Part shown: one piece after another, positions 51,789 to 60,673 of the stretch
Layout: every line of letters starts with the position of its first letter
Position numbering within the stretch: the first letter of the stretch is position 1
Origin: Sphingobium sp.
Lineage (GTDB): Bacteria > Pseudomonadota > Alphaproteobacteria > Sphingomonadales > Sphingomonadaceae
DNA: 64,000 nucleotides
NCBI GenBank assembly: GCA_003248935.1
Contig: QFQF01000001.1
Location: 310,001 to 374,000 of the forward strand
Reading direction: 5' to 3'
Notes under the pieces: generated by a model
Told to the model about the DNA's origin: nothing
Database searches by the model: none
Seen by the model: the letters and a program-made list of their open reading frames with translations, nothing else
Position numbers and translations under genes: made by a program

Positions 51789-52373
51789 ATGACCGCATCG
51801 GACACGACGGGAACCCGGATCATGGATGAAGCGCGCGCCCTCATCATGAAGCGGGGCTATAACGGCTTCAGCTATGCCGACATCGCCGCGAGCGTTGGCA
51901 TCCGCAAGGCAAGCATCCACCATCATTTCCCGGCAAAGAGTGATCTGGCGATCGCCGTGGTCGACCATTCGCGCGCCATCATCCGTGCGCAGGTCGAACG
52001 GCTTGAGGAAGGCGACCTCGACGCCGCCGAACAGTTACGCGCCTATGCCGGCTACTGGGAACGCTGCATCATCGACGATTCGGCCCCATTCTGCGTTGCG
52101 GCCATGCTCGCTGCCGAACTGCCCAGCCTTCCCGAAAATCTCGCGACGGCCGTCAGCGCGCATTTCGCCGAGTTAAAGGACTGGCTGGCCCGTGTCCTGC
52201 TCCTCGGCCAGCAACAGGGCAGCGTATCACTGTCGGGCGCTGTGGCGGACGAGGCGGACGCGTTCATGTCCGCGGTCTACGGCGCCATGCTGTCGGCGCG
52301 GGCCTTTGCCGACCCTCGCCGCTACGCCATGATCGTGGACACGCTGCTCTCACGCATGGTCGCGCTACACTGA
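51789..52373 (+). CDS. TetR-family transcriptional regulator
   Basis: The 194-residue regulator has an N-terminal helix-turn-helix (GFSYADIAASVGIRKASIHH, then HFPAKSDLAIAVVDH), the AcuR/YcdC-like form with HHHF. The C-terminal part (AAEQLRAYAGYWERCI, FCVAAMLAAELPSLP) binds an unknown ligand. It is divergent from the DUF308-like gene with clear inverted repeats between them. Confidence 0.88.
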   Translation: MTASDTTGTRIMDEARALIMKRGYNGFSYADIAASVGIRKASIHHHFPAKSDLAIAVVDHSRAIIRAQVERLEEGDLDAAEQLRAYAGYWERCIIDDSAPFCVAAMLAAELPSLPENLATAVSAHFAELKDWLARVLLLGQQQGSVSLSGAVADEADAFMSAVYGAMLSARAFADPRRYAMIVDTLLSRMVALH

Positions 52374-52384
52374 ACAGCATTGCC

Positions 52385-53176
52385 TCAATCGAGGCCCGTT
52401 GCCTCTTCATCCGCCTCCCCCGGCACGACCCGTGCCCAGCACAGCAGGTGCACCGCCCCGGCGCCCGCCCTGCGCAGCGTGCGGGCGCATGCACCCGCTG
52501 TCGCACCAATGGTATGAACGTCGTCGATCAGCAGGACGGTCCGCCCGGCCAGATCCGCCTTCCTGCCCGGGGCGACCATGAACGCGCCGCGCACCACGCG
52601 CAGCCGCTCACGCGGGCCAAGACCGCGCAGCGGCGGTGTGCGCCGTGCGCGCAGCAGCAGTTGCTTGTCCACCGCGATGCCGGTCAGCCGCCCGAGATGA
52701 TCGCCGATCAGCGCCGACTGATTGAACCCGCGCCACCACAGGCGCCAGCGGTGGAGCGGCACGGGGACGATCAACATCCCCTCCCGCCCCTGTTCTGGCA
52801 CATGGCGCAGCATCTGCGCCGCGATCAGCCGGGCAAGGCCCGTCCGCCGTCCATATTTGAGCCGCAGCGCCACCGTACGGGCGATGTCGCCATAGGCAAG
52901 GACCGCCCGGGCACGGTCATATTGCGGTGGATCGGCGAGGCACGCGCCGCACAGGGCGTCCGCTCCACGATCATAGTCGAAGGGCAGGCCGCAACGCGCG
53001 CAGCATGGCTCCGTCAGAAACCGCATCGACGACCAGCAGGGGAGGCAGAAGCGGTGATCCGCGTCCACGATCGCGCCGCATCCCGGGCAACGCGGCGGCA
53101 GCGCATAATCGACCACGGGCCGGGTGACGGCGCGAAACGCGCGCAGCACCGGTCGGGAAGCGGCATCGGGGAACAC
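52385..53176 (-). CDS. comF: ComF-family phosphoribosyltransferase-like protein
   Basis: The 263-residue protein has N-terminal zinc-finger cysteine pairs (PPRCPGCGAIVD, FCLPCW, CCARCGLPF, LCGACLADPP) and a C-terminal PRTase-like fold. WWRGFNQSALIGDHL and the PRPP-type loop LLIDDVHTIGATAGACA show it; isoleucine replaces the usual second threonine of DDVxTTGAT. The family helps DNA uptake in competent bacteria, but the exact reaction is unknown. It is divergent from the methyltransferase gene at 53218. Confidence 0.88.
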   Translation of the reverse strand: MFPDAASRPVLRAFRAVTRPVVDYALPPRCPGCGAIVDADHRFCLPCWSSMRFLTEPCCARCGLPFDYDRGADALCGACLADPPQYDRARAVLAYGDIARTVALRLKYGRRTGLARLIAAQMLRHVPEQGREGMLIVPVPLHRWRLWWRGFNQSALIGDHLGRLTGIAVDKQLLLRARRTPPLRGLGPRERLRVVRGAFMVAPGRKADLAGRTVLLIDDVHTIGATAGACARTLRRAGAGAVHLLCWARVVPGEADEEATGLD

Positions 53177-53217
53177 GCCCCCTTGTCCTATGGCCCGCGC
53201 CTCTGCACAAGGCGCCG

Positions 53218-54072
53218 ATGACCGACACGCCGGAGATTTTCGACCGCCGCCTGCGATCCCTGCGCCGCGACCGGGCCGCGCGGGATTTCGCCGCGCATGA
53301 TTTCCTCTACCGCCACATGGTCGACGAACTGCTCGACCGCCTTACGGACGTGCAGCGCCCTTTGCCCGACGCCCTGATCCTCGGCTGTCCGGACGGCCAT
53401 GCCCGTGCCCGGCTGGAGGCGATGGGGAAGCAGGTCGTCTGCGCCGATCCCGGCTTCGCCAACGCACGCATGAATGGCGGCGTGCAGGCGGACGAGGACG
53501 CGCTTCCCTTTGCCGACGGCAGCTTCGACTTGATCGTCGCATGCGGGTCGCTGGACAGCGTCAACGACCTGCCCGGCGCGCTGATCCTGATGAACCGCAT
53601 CCTGCGCCCGGACGGGCTGCTGCTTGCCGCGTTCGCGGGCGCGGGGTCTCTGCCGGTATTGCGGCAGGCGATCCAGCGGGCGGAGGGCGACCGGCCGGGC
53701 CAGCATGTCCATCCGCAGGTGGACGTCCGCGCGGCCGGCGACCTTCTGGGCCGGGCGGGCTTCACCATGCCGGTCGCGGACGGAGACACGCTTGCCGTCC
53801 GCTACGGCGATCTGTTCGGACTGATCGGAGACCTGCGCGGCATGGGCGCGGGCAATATCCTGCATTCGCGCCCGCCGATGATCACGCGCGACACGCTGGC
53901 CCGCGCGGCAGCGCAGTTCGCCGGGGCCGCCGACCCCGATGGACGGACCACGGAACGCTTCGGCATCGTGTATCTGAGCGGCTGGAAGCCCGATCCGAGC
54001 CAGCCCGCCCCCGCCCGGCGCGGCAGCGCGACGGTGTCGCTGGCGCAGGCGCTCAAATCCCGTCCGTCCTGA
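53218..54072 (+). CDS. Methyltransferase-like protein (BioC/NDUFAF5-like)
   Basis: The 284-residue protein starts EIFDRRLRSLRRDRAARDFA, as in the NDUFAF5/BioC-like group next to comF in alphaproteobacteria. The SAM motif I is degenerate (ALILGCPDGHARARLEAMG), whereas ALPFADGSFDLIVACGSLDS and LILMNRILRPDGLLLAAFAG are typical. Catalytic activity is therefore not certain. The eukaryotic relative hydroxylates a complex I subunit. It converges with the Nudix gene at 54086. Confidence 0.78.
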   Translation: MTDTPEIFDRRLRSLRRDRAARDFAAHDFLYRHMVDELLDRLTDVQRPLPDALILGCPDGHARARLEAMGKQVVCADPGFANARMNGGVQADEDALPFADGSFDLIVACGSLDSVNDLPGALILMNRILRPDGLLLAAFAGAGSLPVLRQAIQRAEGDRPGQHVHPQVDVRAAGDLLGRAGFTMPVADGDTLAVRYGDLFGLIGDLRGMGAGNILHSRPPMITRDTLARAAAQFAGAADPDGRTTERFGIVYLSGWKPDPSQPAPARRGSATVSLAQALKSRPS

Positions 54073-54085
54073 CCCCATCCCGGCT

Positions 54086-54517
54086 TCAGATCAGCGCATC
54101 GAGCAGACCGATCAGCGGCAGGTCGGCGGGCGGCATGTCGAGCGCATACATTTGCGCCGGACGGACCCAGCGCAGCGCGGTCGCATGTCGCGCCTCGGGA
54201 ATCCCGGTCCACTTGCGACAGACGTAGAGCAGCAGCAGAAGGTGTCTGTCACCCAGCGCCTCGCTCGCGAAGGCAGCGGGCGCGAGGCAGGCGCCCTGCG
54301 TCACGATCCCCAGTTCCTCGTGCAGTTCGCGCACCAGTGCTGCCTCCGGCGTTTCGCCCGGTTCGATCTTCCCACCGGGGAATTCCCACAGGCCCGCCAT
54401 GGACAGCCCGGGCGGCCGCTGCTGCAAAAGCACGCGCCCGTCGCCGTCGACCAATGCGGCCGCCACGACATGCAGCAGCGAAATCTTATCAGAAGGTATC
54501 CGGAGGTCCGTCATCAT
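54086..54517 (-). CDS. mutT: Nudix hydrolase, MutT-like
   Basis: The 143-residue enzyme has a complete Nudix box (GGKIEPGETPEAALVREL, then HEELGI). PGLSMAGLWEFPGGK is typical of MutT, which removes 8-oxo-dGTP from the nucleotide pool. ATG 54517 is followed by a second ATG; neither has a clear ribosome-binding site. It is divergent from the first Flp pilin gene. Confidence 0.88.
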   Translation of the reverse strand: MMTDLRIPSDKISLLHVVAAALVDGDGRVLLQQRPPGLSMAGLWEFPGGKIEPGETPEAALVRELHEELGIVTQGACLAPAAFASEALGDRHLLLLLYVCRKWTGIPEARHATALRWVRPAQMYALDMPPADLPLIGLLDALI

Positions 54518-54580
54518 AGTCTTTTGTTAACCCAGCGCGTTTTACAATCACGACGGCCATCCGCAACAGGGGATAACATC

Positions 54581-54766
54581 GTGCGCCAGGCGCTGAACGG
54601 ATTGCTACGCTCCACGCTCGTGCGCTGCCAGCGCGCGGCGACCGCCGTCGAATATGGCCTGATCCTCGCGCTCATCGTACTCGCCATGATGGGCGCCCTC
54701 AGATCCGTGGCCGACAAGACCATCGGCATGTGGGGACATGTGACGGAACAAGTCACCAATCGTTAA
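54581..54766 (+). CDS. Flp-type pilin, variant form
   Basis: The 61-residue protein has the Flp core ATAVEYGLILALIVLAMMGA with the Glu-Tyr pair and hydrophobic helix. The residue before the expected prepilin cleavage site is Ala (QRA-ATAVEY) rather than Gly. The start is GTG 54581 with AGGGG nine bases upstream. It lies 134 bases before the canonical pilin at 54901. No tad assembly genes are in the window. Confidence 0.8.
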   Translation: MRQALNGLLRSTLVRCQRAATAVEYGLILALIVLAMMGALRSVADKTIGMWGHVTEQVTNR

Positions 54767-54900
54767 CCCTGAATATCTGACAATCCACCGTTGCGGATTA
54801 AACCTTTGTCAACTTCCCTCTCGTAAATCCCATCTTGCCGACTTGGTCCGCCAGGTGGCCGGGAAGTTGAGTGATTGCACAAGTTTCAAGGAGACCGACT

Positions 54901-55068
54901 ATGAAGACCATCCGCAAGTTCATGAAGAACGAAAAGGGTGCGACCGCCATCGAGTATGGCCTGATCGCTGCTCTGATCGCCGTTGCCGCCATCGGCGCGA
55001 TGACGACCCTGGGCAAGAACCTGAACTCGACCTTCGGCAACGTTTCGGCTCAGCTGGGCTCGAACTAA
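54901..55068 (+). CDS. Flp/Fap pilin
   Basis: The 55-residue prepilin is canonical: basic leader MKTIRKFMKNEKG, cleavage after Gly, then ATAIEYGLIAALIAVAAIGA. Flp pilins build the tight-adherence pilus used for surface attachment and are polymerised by the Tad machinery, which must be elsewhere. AAGGAG precedes the ATG. A strong terminator follows, so it is monocistronic or ends a short transcript. Confidence 0.93.
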   Translation: MKTIRKFMKNEKGATAIEYGLIAALIAVAAIGAMTTLGKNLNSTFGNVSAQLGSN

Positions 55069-55088
55069 GCCTTCAGGCTCTGAGGAAG

Positions 55089-55118
55089 GGGCGGCGGAAG
55101 CAATTCCGCCGCCCTTTT
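55089..55118 (+). terminator. Intrinsic terminator after the Flp pilin
   Basis: An 11-base perfect stem (55089-55099 with 55104-55114) closes a GCAA tetraloop and is followed by TTTT, 21 bases past the pilin stop. Confidence 0.9.
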
Positions 55119-55141
55119 CGATTCCGCGCCAGGCCGGATAA

Positions 55142-56611
55142 CTATTCGACGATCAGCTTCATCCGCTCTCCCGGCCGCAGCGTATCCTCGGCCGAAAGGC
55201 CGTTGAGCGTCAGGAAGCGTTCCGTCTTCAGTTCCGGATAGGCCATGCGCGCGGACAGCGACGCGATCGTATCGCCGGACCTGACCGTGACCACCGAAAC
55301 CCTGCGCGGCCGGATCTTCGCCGCCTCGTCACCGTTCAGCCGCCGCAGCGAGCCGACCATGTCGGAAAACGGCCCGATCCCCTGCCCGGCCGGTGTCACC
55401 AGCAGGAAGTGGTAGGCCGTGCCTGGTCCGAATTCATAGGCGAAGACGGTGATGTCCACCTGCTGCGAGCCGGTATTGGCGCGCAGCGTCAGCCAGCCCG
55501 CGGGCAGGCCGTTGACCGTGGTCCGCCGGATCGCGTCGATCTGGCCCACGCCCTTTTCGGAAAGGCCGCCGAACACCGACTGGACATAGGCCTGAAGGTC
55601 GCCGGAATAGCGCGCGCCGGAAAACTGCGCCTGCCCGCCCGAGCCCGCGATGCTGACGGCCTGCGCGCCATTCTCCATCCCGAATCCGCCCGGCGCCGTG
55701 AACGCAAGCTTCAGGTCGGGGTGCAGGAAACTCCTGCCGGAAATCACGCCCTGCTTGGGATCGTCACCATACAGCAGGCCGTTCACGGCGTTGAGGAAGG
55801 CATCGCGATTGACCAGCGTGTTGGTCGACTTCGTTTCCCGCGCCCGCTGCGCCGCCCGGGCGACGCGCGCCTGCGGATCGGGATGGGTACTCGCCCATTC
55901 CGGCACGGACCGCGCGTCGCCCGCCGCCTGCTGGTCGAGCGCGCTCTGCGCTGCCAGCGAGGCGAGCATCGACGCCATCGCGCTCGGGTCGTAACCCGCC
56001 TTGGCGAGATAACGGATGCCGAGATCGTCCGCCTCATATTCCTGCGTGCGCGAGAAGCGGAGGGTCAGGAGCTGGCTGCCCTGCCCGATCCCCTTCTGCA
56101 ACATGCCACCCAGCGCCGAATCGCCGACCACCGCGCCGGTCAGCACCTGCAACAACAGGCCGCCTATGGCGTTGCGCTGCGACGCCTGCTGGCGGCGCTG
56201 GCTGTGCCGGGCGGCGACGTGGCCGATCTCGTGGCCAAGCACGCCGGCCATCTCCGCCTCGTCATTGGCCAGGGCCATCAACTGTCGGGTGATGTAGATA
56301 TAGCCGCCGGGAATGGCGAACGCGTTGTTCACCGGCGAGTTGAGCAGAGTGACGGTAAAATCGCCTGCCGCGTTCGACAGGCCGGACTGGACGGCTACCT
56401 TGCGGGCGACCGCAGTGACATAGGCGACCTGCGGCCCCTGATAGGCACCGCCATATTCCTGCACCAGCGCCGGATGCGCCTTTGCTCCCTGCGCCTTGTC
56501 CGACGCGGAGATCGCCGAGTATGTGGTTGGCTGCCGCCCCGTTGCGGCCGGTCCGACGGTAACGGCGACCGCGCCGAGCGCCGCCACGCTCCACCATGCC
56601 GGTTTCGCCAT
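55142..56611 (-). CDS. M48-family metalloprotease (BepA/LoiP-like)
   Basis: The 489-residue protein has a signal-like N-terminus (WWSVAALGAVAVTVGPAA) and a zinc-protease domain with HEIGHVAARH at about 127-136 and the third ligand in RTQEYEADDLGIRYLAKAGY. The C-terminal 50 residues (VVTVRSGDTIASLSARMAYP, LRPGERMKLIV) look LysM-like and may bind peptidoglycan. Relatives degrade misassembled outer-membrane proteins. It is the last gene of the minus-strand run after accA. Confidence 0.88.
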   Translation of the reverse strand: MAKPAWWSVAALGAVAVTVGPAATGRQPTTYSAISASDKAQGAKAHPALVQEYGGAYQGPQVAYVTAVARKVAVQSGLSNAAGDFTVTLLNSPVNNAFAIPGGYIYITRQLMALANDEAEMAGVLGHEIGHVAARHSQRRQQASQRNAIGGLLLQVLTGAVVGDSALGGMLQKGIGQGSQLLTLRFSRTQEYEADDLGIRYLAKAGYDPSAMASMLASLAAQSALDQQAAGDARSVPEWASTHPDPQARVARAAQRARETKSTNTLVNRDAFLNAVNGLLYGDDPKQGVISGRSFLHPDLKLAFTAPGGFGMENGAQAVSIAGSGGQAQFSGARYSGDLQAYVQSVFGGLSEKGVGQIDAIRRTTVNGLPAGWLTLRANTGSQQVDITVFAYEFGPGTAYHFLLVTPAGQGIGPFSDMVGSLRRLNGDEAAKIRPRRVSVVTVRSGDTIASLSARMAYPELKTERFLTLNGLSAEDTLRPGERMKLIVE

Positions 56612-56701
56612 ATCCCTGCCTCCTCGCTCGCCTGTCTGAACCCGTGGACCTAGCCTAACGTTCCGCTGGCGAAAAGATCGGCCCGGTCGATCGCGCCGGG
56701 T

Positions 56702-57646
56702 TCAGGCGCCCATGGCCAGGAACTTGTCCGCCCGTTCCGCCCGCAGCGCGGCCGGGTTAAGGCTGGACAGGCCGCCAAGTTCCTCGCTCACCGCCTTGCG
56801 CAGCGATGCGATCGCCTCGGCCGGGTGGCGGTGTGCGCCGCCCACCGGTTCCGGCACGATGCGGTCGATGACGCCGAGCGCCTTCAGGTCCTGCGCCGTT
56901 ACCTGCATCGCGGTCGCCGCCTCGCTCGCCTTCTCCGCCGTGCGCCACAGGATCGAGGCGCACCCCTCGGGCGAGATCACCGAGTAGATCGCATGTTCGA
57001 ACATCAGCACGCGGTTCGCCGCCGCCAGTGCCACCGCACCGCCGGAGCCACCCTCACCGACGACCGCCGCGACCATCGGCACGCCCAGCGCCAGGCACTG
57101 CTCGGTCGAGCGCGCAATCGCCTCGGCCTGGCCGCGCTCCTCCGCCTGCACGCCCGGAAACGCGCCGGACGTATCGACCAGCGTCACCACGGGCAGGCCG
57201 AACCGGTCGGCAAGCTGCATCAGACGGATCGCCTTGCGATAGCCTTCGGGCTTGCCCATGCCAAAATTGTGGCGCAGGCGGCTGGCGGTGTCGTCGCCCT
57301 TCTCGTGCCCGATGACAACGACCTTGCGGCCGTCGATCATGCCGAAACCGCCCAGGATCGCCTGATCGTCGGCAAAGGCGCGATCGCCCGCCAGCGGCAG
57401 GAAATCGTCGAACATGCCCGCGACATAATGCTTGAAGTGCGGCCGGTCGGCATGGCGCGCGACCTGCGTCTTCTGCCACGGCGACAGTCGGGCATAGATG
57501 TCCGCGAGCATCTTGCCCGACCGCTGCTGAAGCTTGTCGATCTCGCCGTCGATGTTGAGATCGCCCTCCTTTGCGGTGTCGCGCAGTTCGGAGATGCGCG
57601 CCTCAAGCGCGGCGATGGGCTTCTCGAAGTCCAGAAAACTGACCAT
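56702..57646 (-). CDS. accA: Acetyl-CoA carboxylase carboxyltransferase subunit alpha
   Basis: The 314-residue subunit, with AccD, moves CO2 from biotin to acetyl-CoA at the start of fatty acid synthesis. It begins FLDFEKPIAALEARISELRD and has RPHFKHYVAGMFDDFLPL, FGMGKPEGYRKAIRLMQLAD, PVVTLVDTSGAFPGVQAEER and YSVISPEGCASILWR. It starts 11 bases after the xerD stop. Confidence 0.96.
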   Translation of the reverse strand: MVSFLDFEKPIAALEARISELRDTAKEGDLNIDGEIDKLQQRSGKMLADIYARLSPWQKTQVARHADRPHFKHYVAGMFDDFLPLAGDRAFADDQAILGGFGMIDGRKVVVIGHEKGDDTASRLRHNFGMGKPEGYRKAIRLMQLADRFGLPVVTLVDTSGAFPGVQAEERGQAEAIARSTEQCLALGVPMVAAVVGEGGSGGAVALAAANRVLMFEHAIYSVISPEGCASILWRTAEKASEAATAMQVTAQDLKALGVIDRIVPEPVGGAHRHPAEAIASLRKAVSEELGGLSSLNPAALRAERADKFLAMGA

Positions 57647-57657
57647 GGCGACGCTCG

Positions 57658-58557
57658 TTAGGGCCGCTGCGGCTTCAGGTCAACGAGGGGATGGCGCGCA
57701 TTGACCAGCTCGACCAGCCGCCGGCTGTCCACATGGGTATAGATTTGCGTCGTGCTGATGTCCGCGTGGCCCAGCATCGTCTGGAGCGCGCGCAGGTCCG
57801 CCCCCCCTTCCAGCAGGTGGGTGGCGAACGCGTGGCGTAGCACATGCGGGCTGACGCGGGCGGGCGAAATCCCCGCCAGCCCCGCCAGTCCCTTGATCAG
57901 CTGATACAGGCGAATCCGGCTCATATGGCTGCGGCCGGAGGGAAACAGCCAGGCTGCGCTCACCGGAACATGATGGCCCCAGGCGGCAACGGCGGCGCGT
58001 GCCCGGTCGGAAATCGGGACCAGCCGCTCCCGGCCACCCTTGCCGCGCAGGATCAGGAACGGCCGGTCGATCGCCAGCGCACGCCTCGGGAGGGACACAA
58101 GTTCCGTTGCGCGCAGCCCCGACCCGTAGAGCAGTTCGACGAGGGCGGACAGGCGCAGGTCGAGCGACGCGGGCCGCTCGACCGCCAGCCGTTCGGCGAT
58201 CACCGCGAACATGCGGTCGACCTCCTCCATGCTCAGCACCTTGGGCAGCGGGCGCCGCAGCGTCGGCCTGGGCAACGCCGGGGAGGGATTGTCGGCCCTC
58301 AGTCCTTCTTCCTCAAGGAAAGCGTAGAAACCGCGCAGCGCCGATGCCTTGCGTGCCACGGTGGAGGCGGACAGGCCGGCCCATTCCTCGCTCAGGCTGG
58401 AAATCGCCTGCATGTCGGCTTTACCCAGCCCCCCCACGGCCTCGGACGCCGCCAGCAGGTCCGTCCGATAGGCATTGAGCGTATTGCGCGCCGAACCCCG
58501 CGCCGCCGCCATCATCTCCAGAAACCGGTCGATCAGGCTGATGTCGTCCATGGACAT
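57658..58557 (-). CDS. xerD: Tyrosine site-specific recombinase XerD
   Basis: The 299-residue protein resolves chromosome dimers at dif with XerC. The catalytic residues are all present: Arg149 in GSGLRATELV, Lys173 in LRGKGGRERLV, His238 and Arg241 in HVLRHAFATHLL, His264 in MLGHADISTTQIYTHV, and Tyr273. The N-terminal SAM-like core-binding domain precedes them. The core-genome setting (accA downstream) supports XerD rather than a phage integrase, although XerC cannot be excluded by eye. Confidence 0.9.
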   Translation of the reverse strand: MSMDDISLIDRFLEMMAAARGSARNTLNAYRTDLLAASEAVGGLGKADMQAISSLSEEWAGLSASTVARKASALRGFYAFLEEEGLRADNPSPALPRPTLRRPLPKVLSMEEVDRMFAVIAERLAVERPASLDLRLSALVELLYGSGLRATELVSLPRRALAIDRPFLILRGKGGRERLVPISDRARAAVAAWGHHVPVSAAWLFPSGRSHMSRIRLYQLIKGLAGLAGISPARVSPHVLRHAFATHLLEGGADLRALQTMLGHADISTTQIYTHVDSRRLVELVNARHPLVDLKPQRP

Positions 58558-58567
58558 CGACCGGCGG

Positions 58568-60379
58568 CTAGCTGCGCGCGATCGCCTCGGCCGCGATCAT
58601 ACGCGCCTCGGGGTCCAGGCCGACGCGATGCAGCGCGGCAACGATGTGATAGAGATGCTCGGCCGGGAGCCTGTCCCAGTTCGCGGTCTGCATGCCGACA
58701 CCGGCCAGCAGCGCGACGGTCCCGCGCTCGCCCCGCTGGGCAGCAGCACCAATCGCGCGCGCCCATTTGCTGCGCGGGGCCAGAACCAGCCCGGCCCCCT
58801 CCGCGGCGCTCGCAGCATCGCCGGTGCTCAGCCGGTTGAGCCCGGCAAGCCCGGCGACCAGCATCCGCCCCTTTTCGGCACCAACCGCCTGCACATAGGC
58901 ATTCACCCGTCCGGTACCCATGTCGACCGACGGCGCGGGCGTACCGACCGCCAGCAGCGCCCATGCGTCCTGCGCGCCGCTGTCGCGCACCGCGACACCG
59001 GCCCAGCGCGCGGCGTTCCGGTCGTAACCGGCCGTCAGCATCGCGGCGATCACATGCGCCATGTCATCGCCCGAAATTGCACTGATCGGCAGCGCGGCCG
59101 CCGCCCGTGCCGACGCGATCAGGCCGACATAGTCCGCGCCTTCGCCCCCTTCGCGGGTCCAGAGCGTACGCATCCCATCCAGCCGGGCGGCGGGCGTCGC
59201 ACCGGAATAGGCGGCACGCAGCGCGTCGGCACGCGCGCCGAAATCCTCCGGCGTTGCATCGTCGGCCGCCAGTTCGCTGTAATAGTCGACCAGCGCCGCG
59301 CTCGAGAACACGCCCAGCCGCGCGGCCGTCTCCACCCCGACGCGGCGGCGCGGCACGGGCAGCACGCCCGCCCGCGCTTCCCAGGCGCGCACATGCGGCC
59401 CGACGGTATTGTAGAGATCGTCCGGGATCTGGACGTTGGTCGCGGTCGCAAGGCCGAAGCGCCAGGCAGTCAGCGCGTCCACGCCATCCCACTCGACCTT
59501 CACCGACCGGCGCGCGTTGAAGCCGACGCCGACGACCTTTTCGGCGAGGCGATAGTCGACGCCCCGCGCCACCTTGTCCCGCTGTGCCTGCGCCAGCGCG
59601 CCGCTCGCCACGCCCTGATCGCCGGAGAACGCGGCGCAGATCGCCCGCGACATGATCCAGCCGGGCTCGCGCGAAACGCGCAACGCGCCGTCGGAGAGCG
59701 GACACAGGCCAGCCGGATCGGCGGTCGCCAGATAGGTCTGCATCGCGACCGCATAGAGCCGCGCCGTATAACGATCGGGATCGACGCTCTGCACCAGCAG
59801 GCGCGCGCTGTCCGCCTCGCCCATGCGCAGCAGCAGCCAAGCGCGCTCGGCCGTCCAGTCAGCGCCATTGATGCCGCCCGGCGTATCCGTCGCGGTCAGC
59901 AGGACGCGGCGCAGCAGGATCGATGCCCAGCGCGACACGAACGGCGCGCGTGTCTCGCGCATCAGCGTCGCGAGGAACGGCCCCCGCGCCCCGCCAAAGG
60001 CGTCGGGTGCAAAGCCGCCGCTTTCCGGCGTCAGCGGACCGACCCGGCTCAGCAATCGCCGTGCGGCTTCGGGCAGGTCCTGCTTGGCGCGTTCGGCTGC
60101 TAGCTCCTCCTCGCTCAGCGCCGCTGCGTTGGCGGCCGCATTGTCCGCCTCCGTTGGCATAGCGAGATCGAGCGGATTGGGCGGGACAACGACACCGGGC
60201 TGTGTCACGGGGCGGGGCTGTCCCGGCTGCGGCTGTTGTGCGGGCGGCGGTGGTTCGGCCACCGGATCGCCGAAGCCGGGCGGCAGAAGGGATTCGGGCG
60301 CCTGCTGCTGTGCGATCACCGGGATCGCGACACTCAGCGCAAGCGCACCGCCGACAAGCTTCCAGGTCCGTGCCCGCAC
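58568..60379 (-). CDS. Hypothetical secreted 603-residue protein
   Basis: The protein starts with a signal-like segment (LVGGALALSVAIPVIAQQ), followed by a Pro/Gln-rich linker (PPPPAQQPQPGQPRPVTQ). Then comes a long Ala-rich helical domain with repeat-like character (GEADSARLLVQSVDPDRYTA, GLCPLSDGALRV), which may be a TPR-like solenoid. No enzyme motif is seen. GTG 60379 gives the signal sequence; the much longer frame overlaps aroK on the other strand and is rejected. It lies between the 65-residue membrane protein and xerD with gaps of 11 and 10 bases. Confidence 0.78.
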   Translation of the reverse strand: MRARTWKLVGGALALSVAIPVIAQQQAPESLLPPGFGDPVAEPPPPAQQPQPGQPRPVTQPGVVVPPNPLDLAMPTEADNAAANAAALSEEELAAERAKQDLPEAARRLLSRVGPLTPESGGFAPDAFGGARGPFLATLMRETRAPFVSRWASILLRRVLLTATDTPGGINGADWTAERAWLLLRMGEADSARLLVQSVDPDRYTARLYAVAMQTYLATADPAGLCPLSDGALRVSREPGWIMSRAICAAFSGDQGVASGALAQAQRDKVARGVDYRLAEKVVGVGFNARRSVKVEWDGVDALTAWRFGLATATNVQIPDDLYNTVGPHVRAWEARAGVLPVPRRRVGVETAARLGVFSSAALVDYYSELAADDATPEDFGARADALRAAYSGATPAARLDGMRTLWTREGGEGADYVGLIASARAAAALPISAISGDDMAHVIAAMLTAGYDRNAARWAGVAVRDSGAQDAWALLAVGTPAPSVDMGTGRVNAYVQAVGAEKGRMLVAGLAGLNRLSTGDAASAAEGAGLVLAPRSKWARAIGAAAQRGERGTVALLAGVGMQTANWDRLPAEHLYHIVAALHRVGLDPEARMIAAEAIARS

Positions 60380-60390
60380 GCGTCCGTCGC

Positions 60391-60588
60391 CTATTTGCCG
60401 AGTTTCTCGGCGGGGATGACCTTCTCGACGCGCTCGACCGGCTGTTCGCCGCCACGCGACCAGATCAGCCAGAAGAAGCCGATCAGCAACAGCAGGAGTA
60501 CGATCGGGATCAGCGGCGCGAGGGAAATCCCCCTGCGGCGACGCGTGGTGGTTTCGAAACTGCCGTAATTGCGGTTGCTCTTCATCAT
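60391..60588 (-). CDS. Small single-pass membrane protein
   Basis: The 65-residue protein has a basic N-terminus (FETTTRRRRG), one membrane helix (LIPIVLLLLLIGFFWLIW) and a short charged tail (RVEKVIPAEKLGK). No family is recognised. It is the first gene of the minus-strand run that includes the 603-residue secreted protein, xerD and accA, and it is divergent from aroK. Confidence 0.75.
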   Translation of the reverse strand: MMKSNRNYGSFETTTRRRRGISLAPLIPIVLLLLLIGFFWLIWSRGGEQPVERVEKVIPAEKLGK

Positions 60589-60673
60589 GTCTTTCTTTGG
60601 GCCGGGTGGGCCGCTCATGCCCGATGAATTGACGTTGGTGCAAGGGGCGGCTGGCTGTATAGCCCCGCTCGCG

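Noticed and set aside
54519..54580. CtrA box (TTAA-N7-TTAA) before the Flp pilin
   Set aside because: TTAACC at 54527 has no second TTAA at the required distance; only a half site is present.
57658..58557. Tyrosine recombinase as sign of a phage or island
   Set aside because: It is packed with accA in a housekeeping run, is of XerC/XerD length and has no attachment-site repeat nearby.
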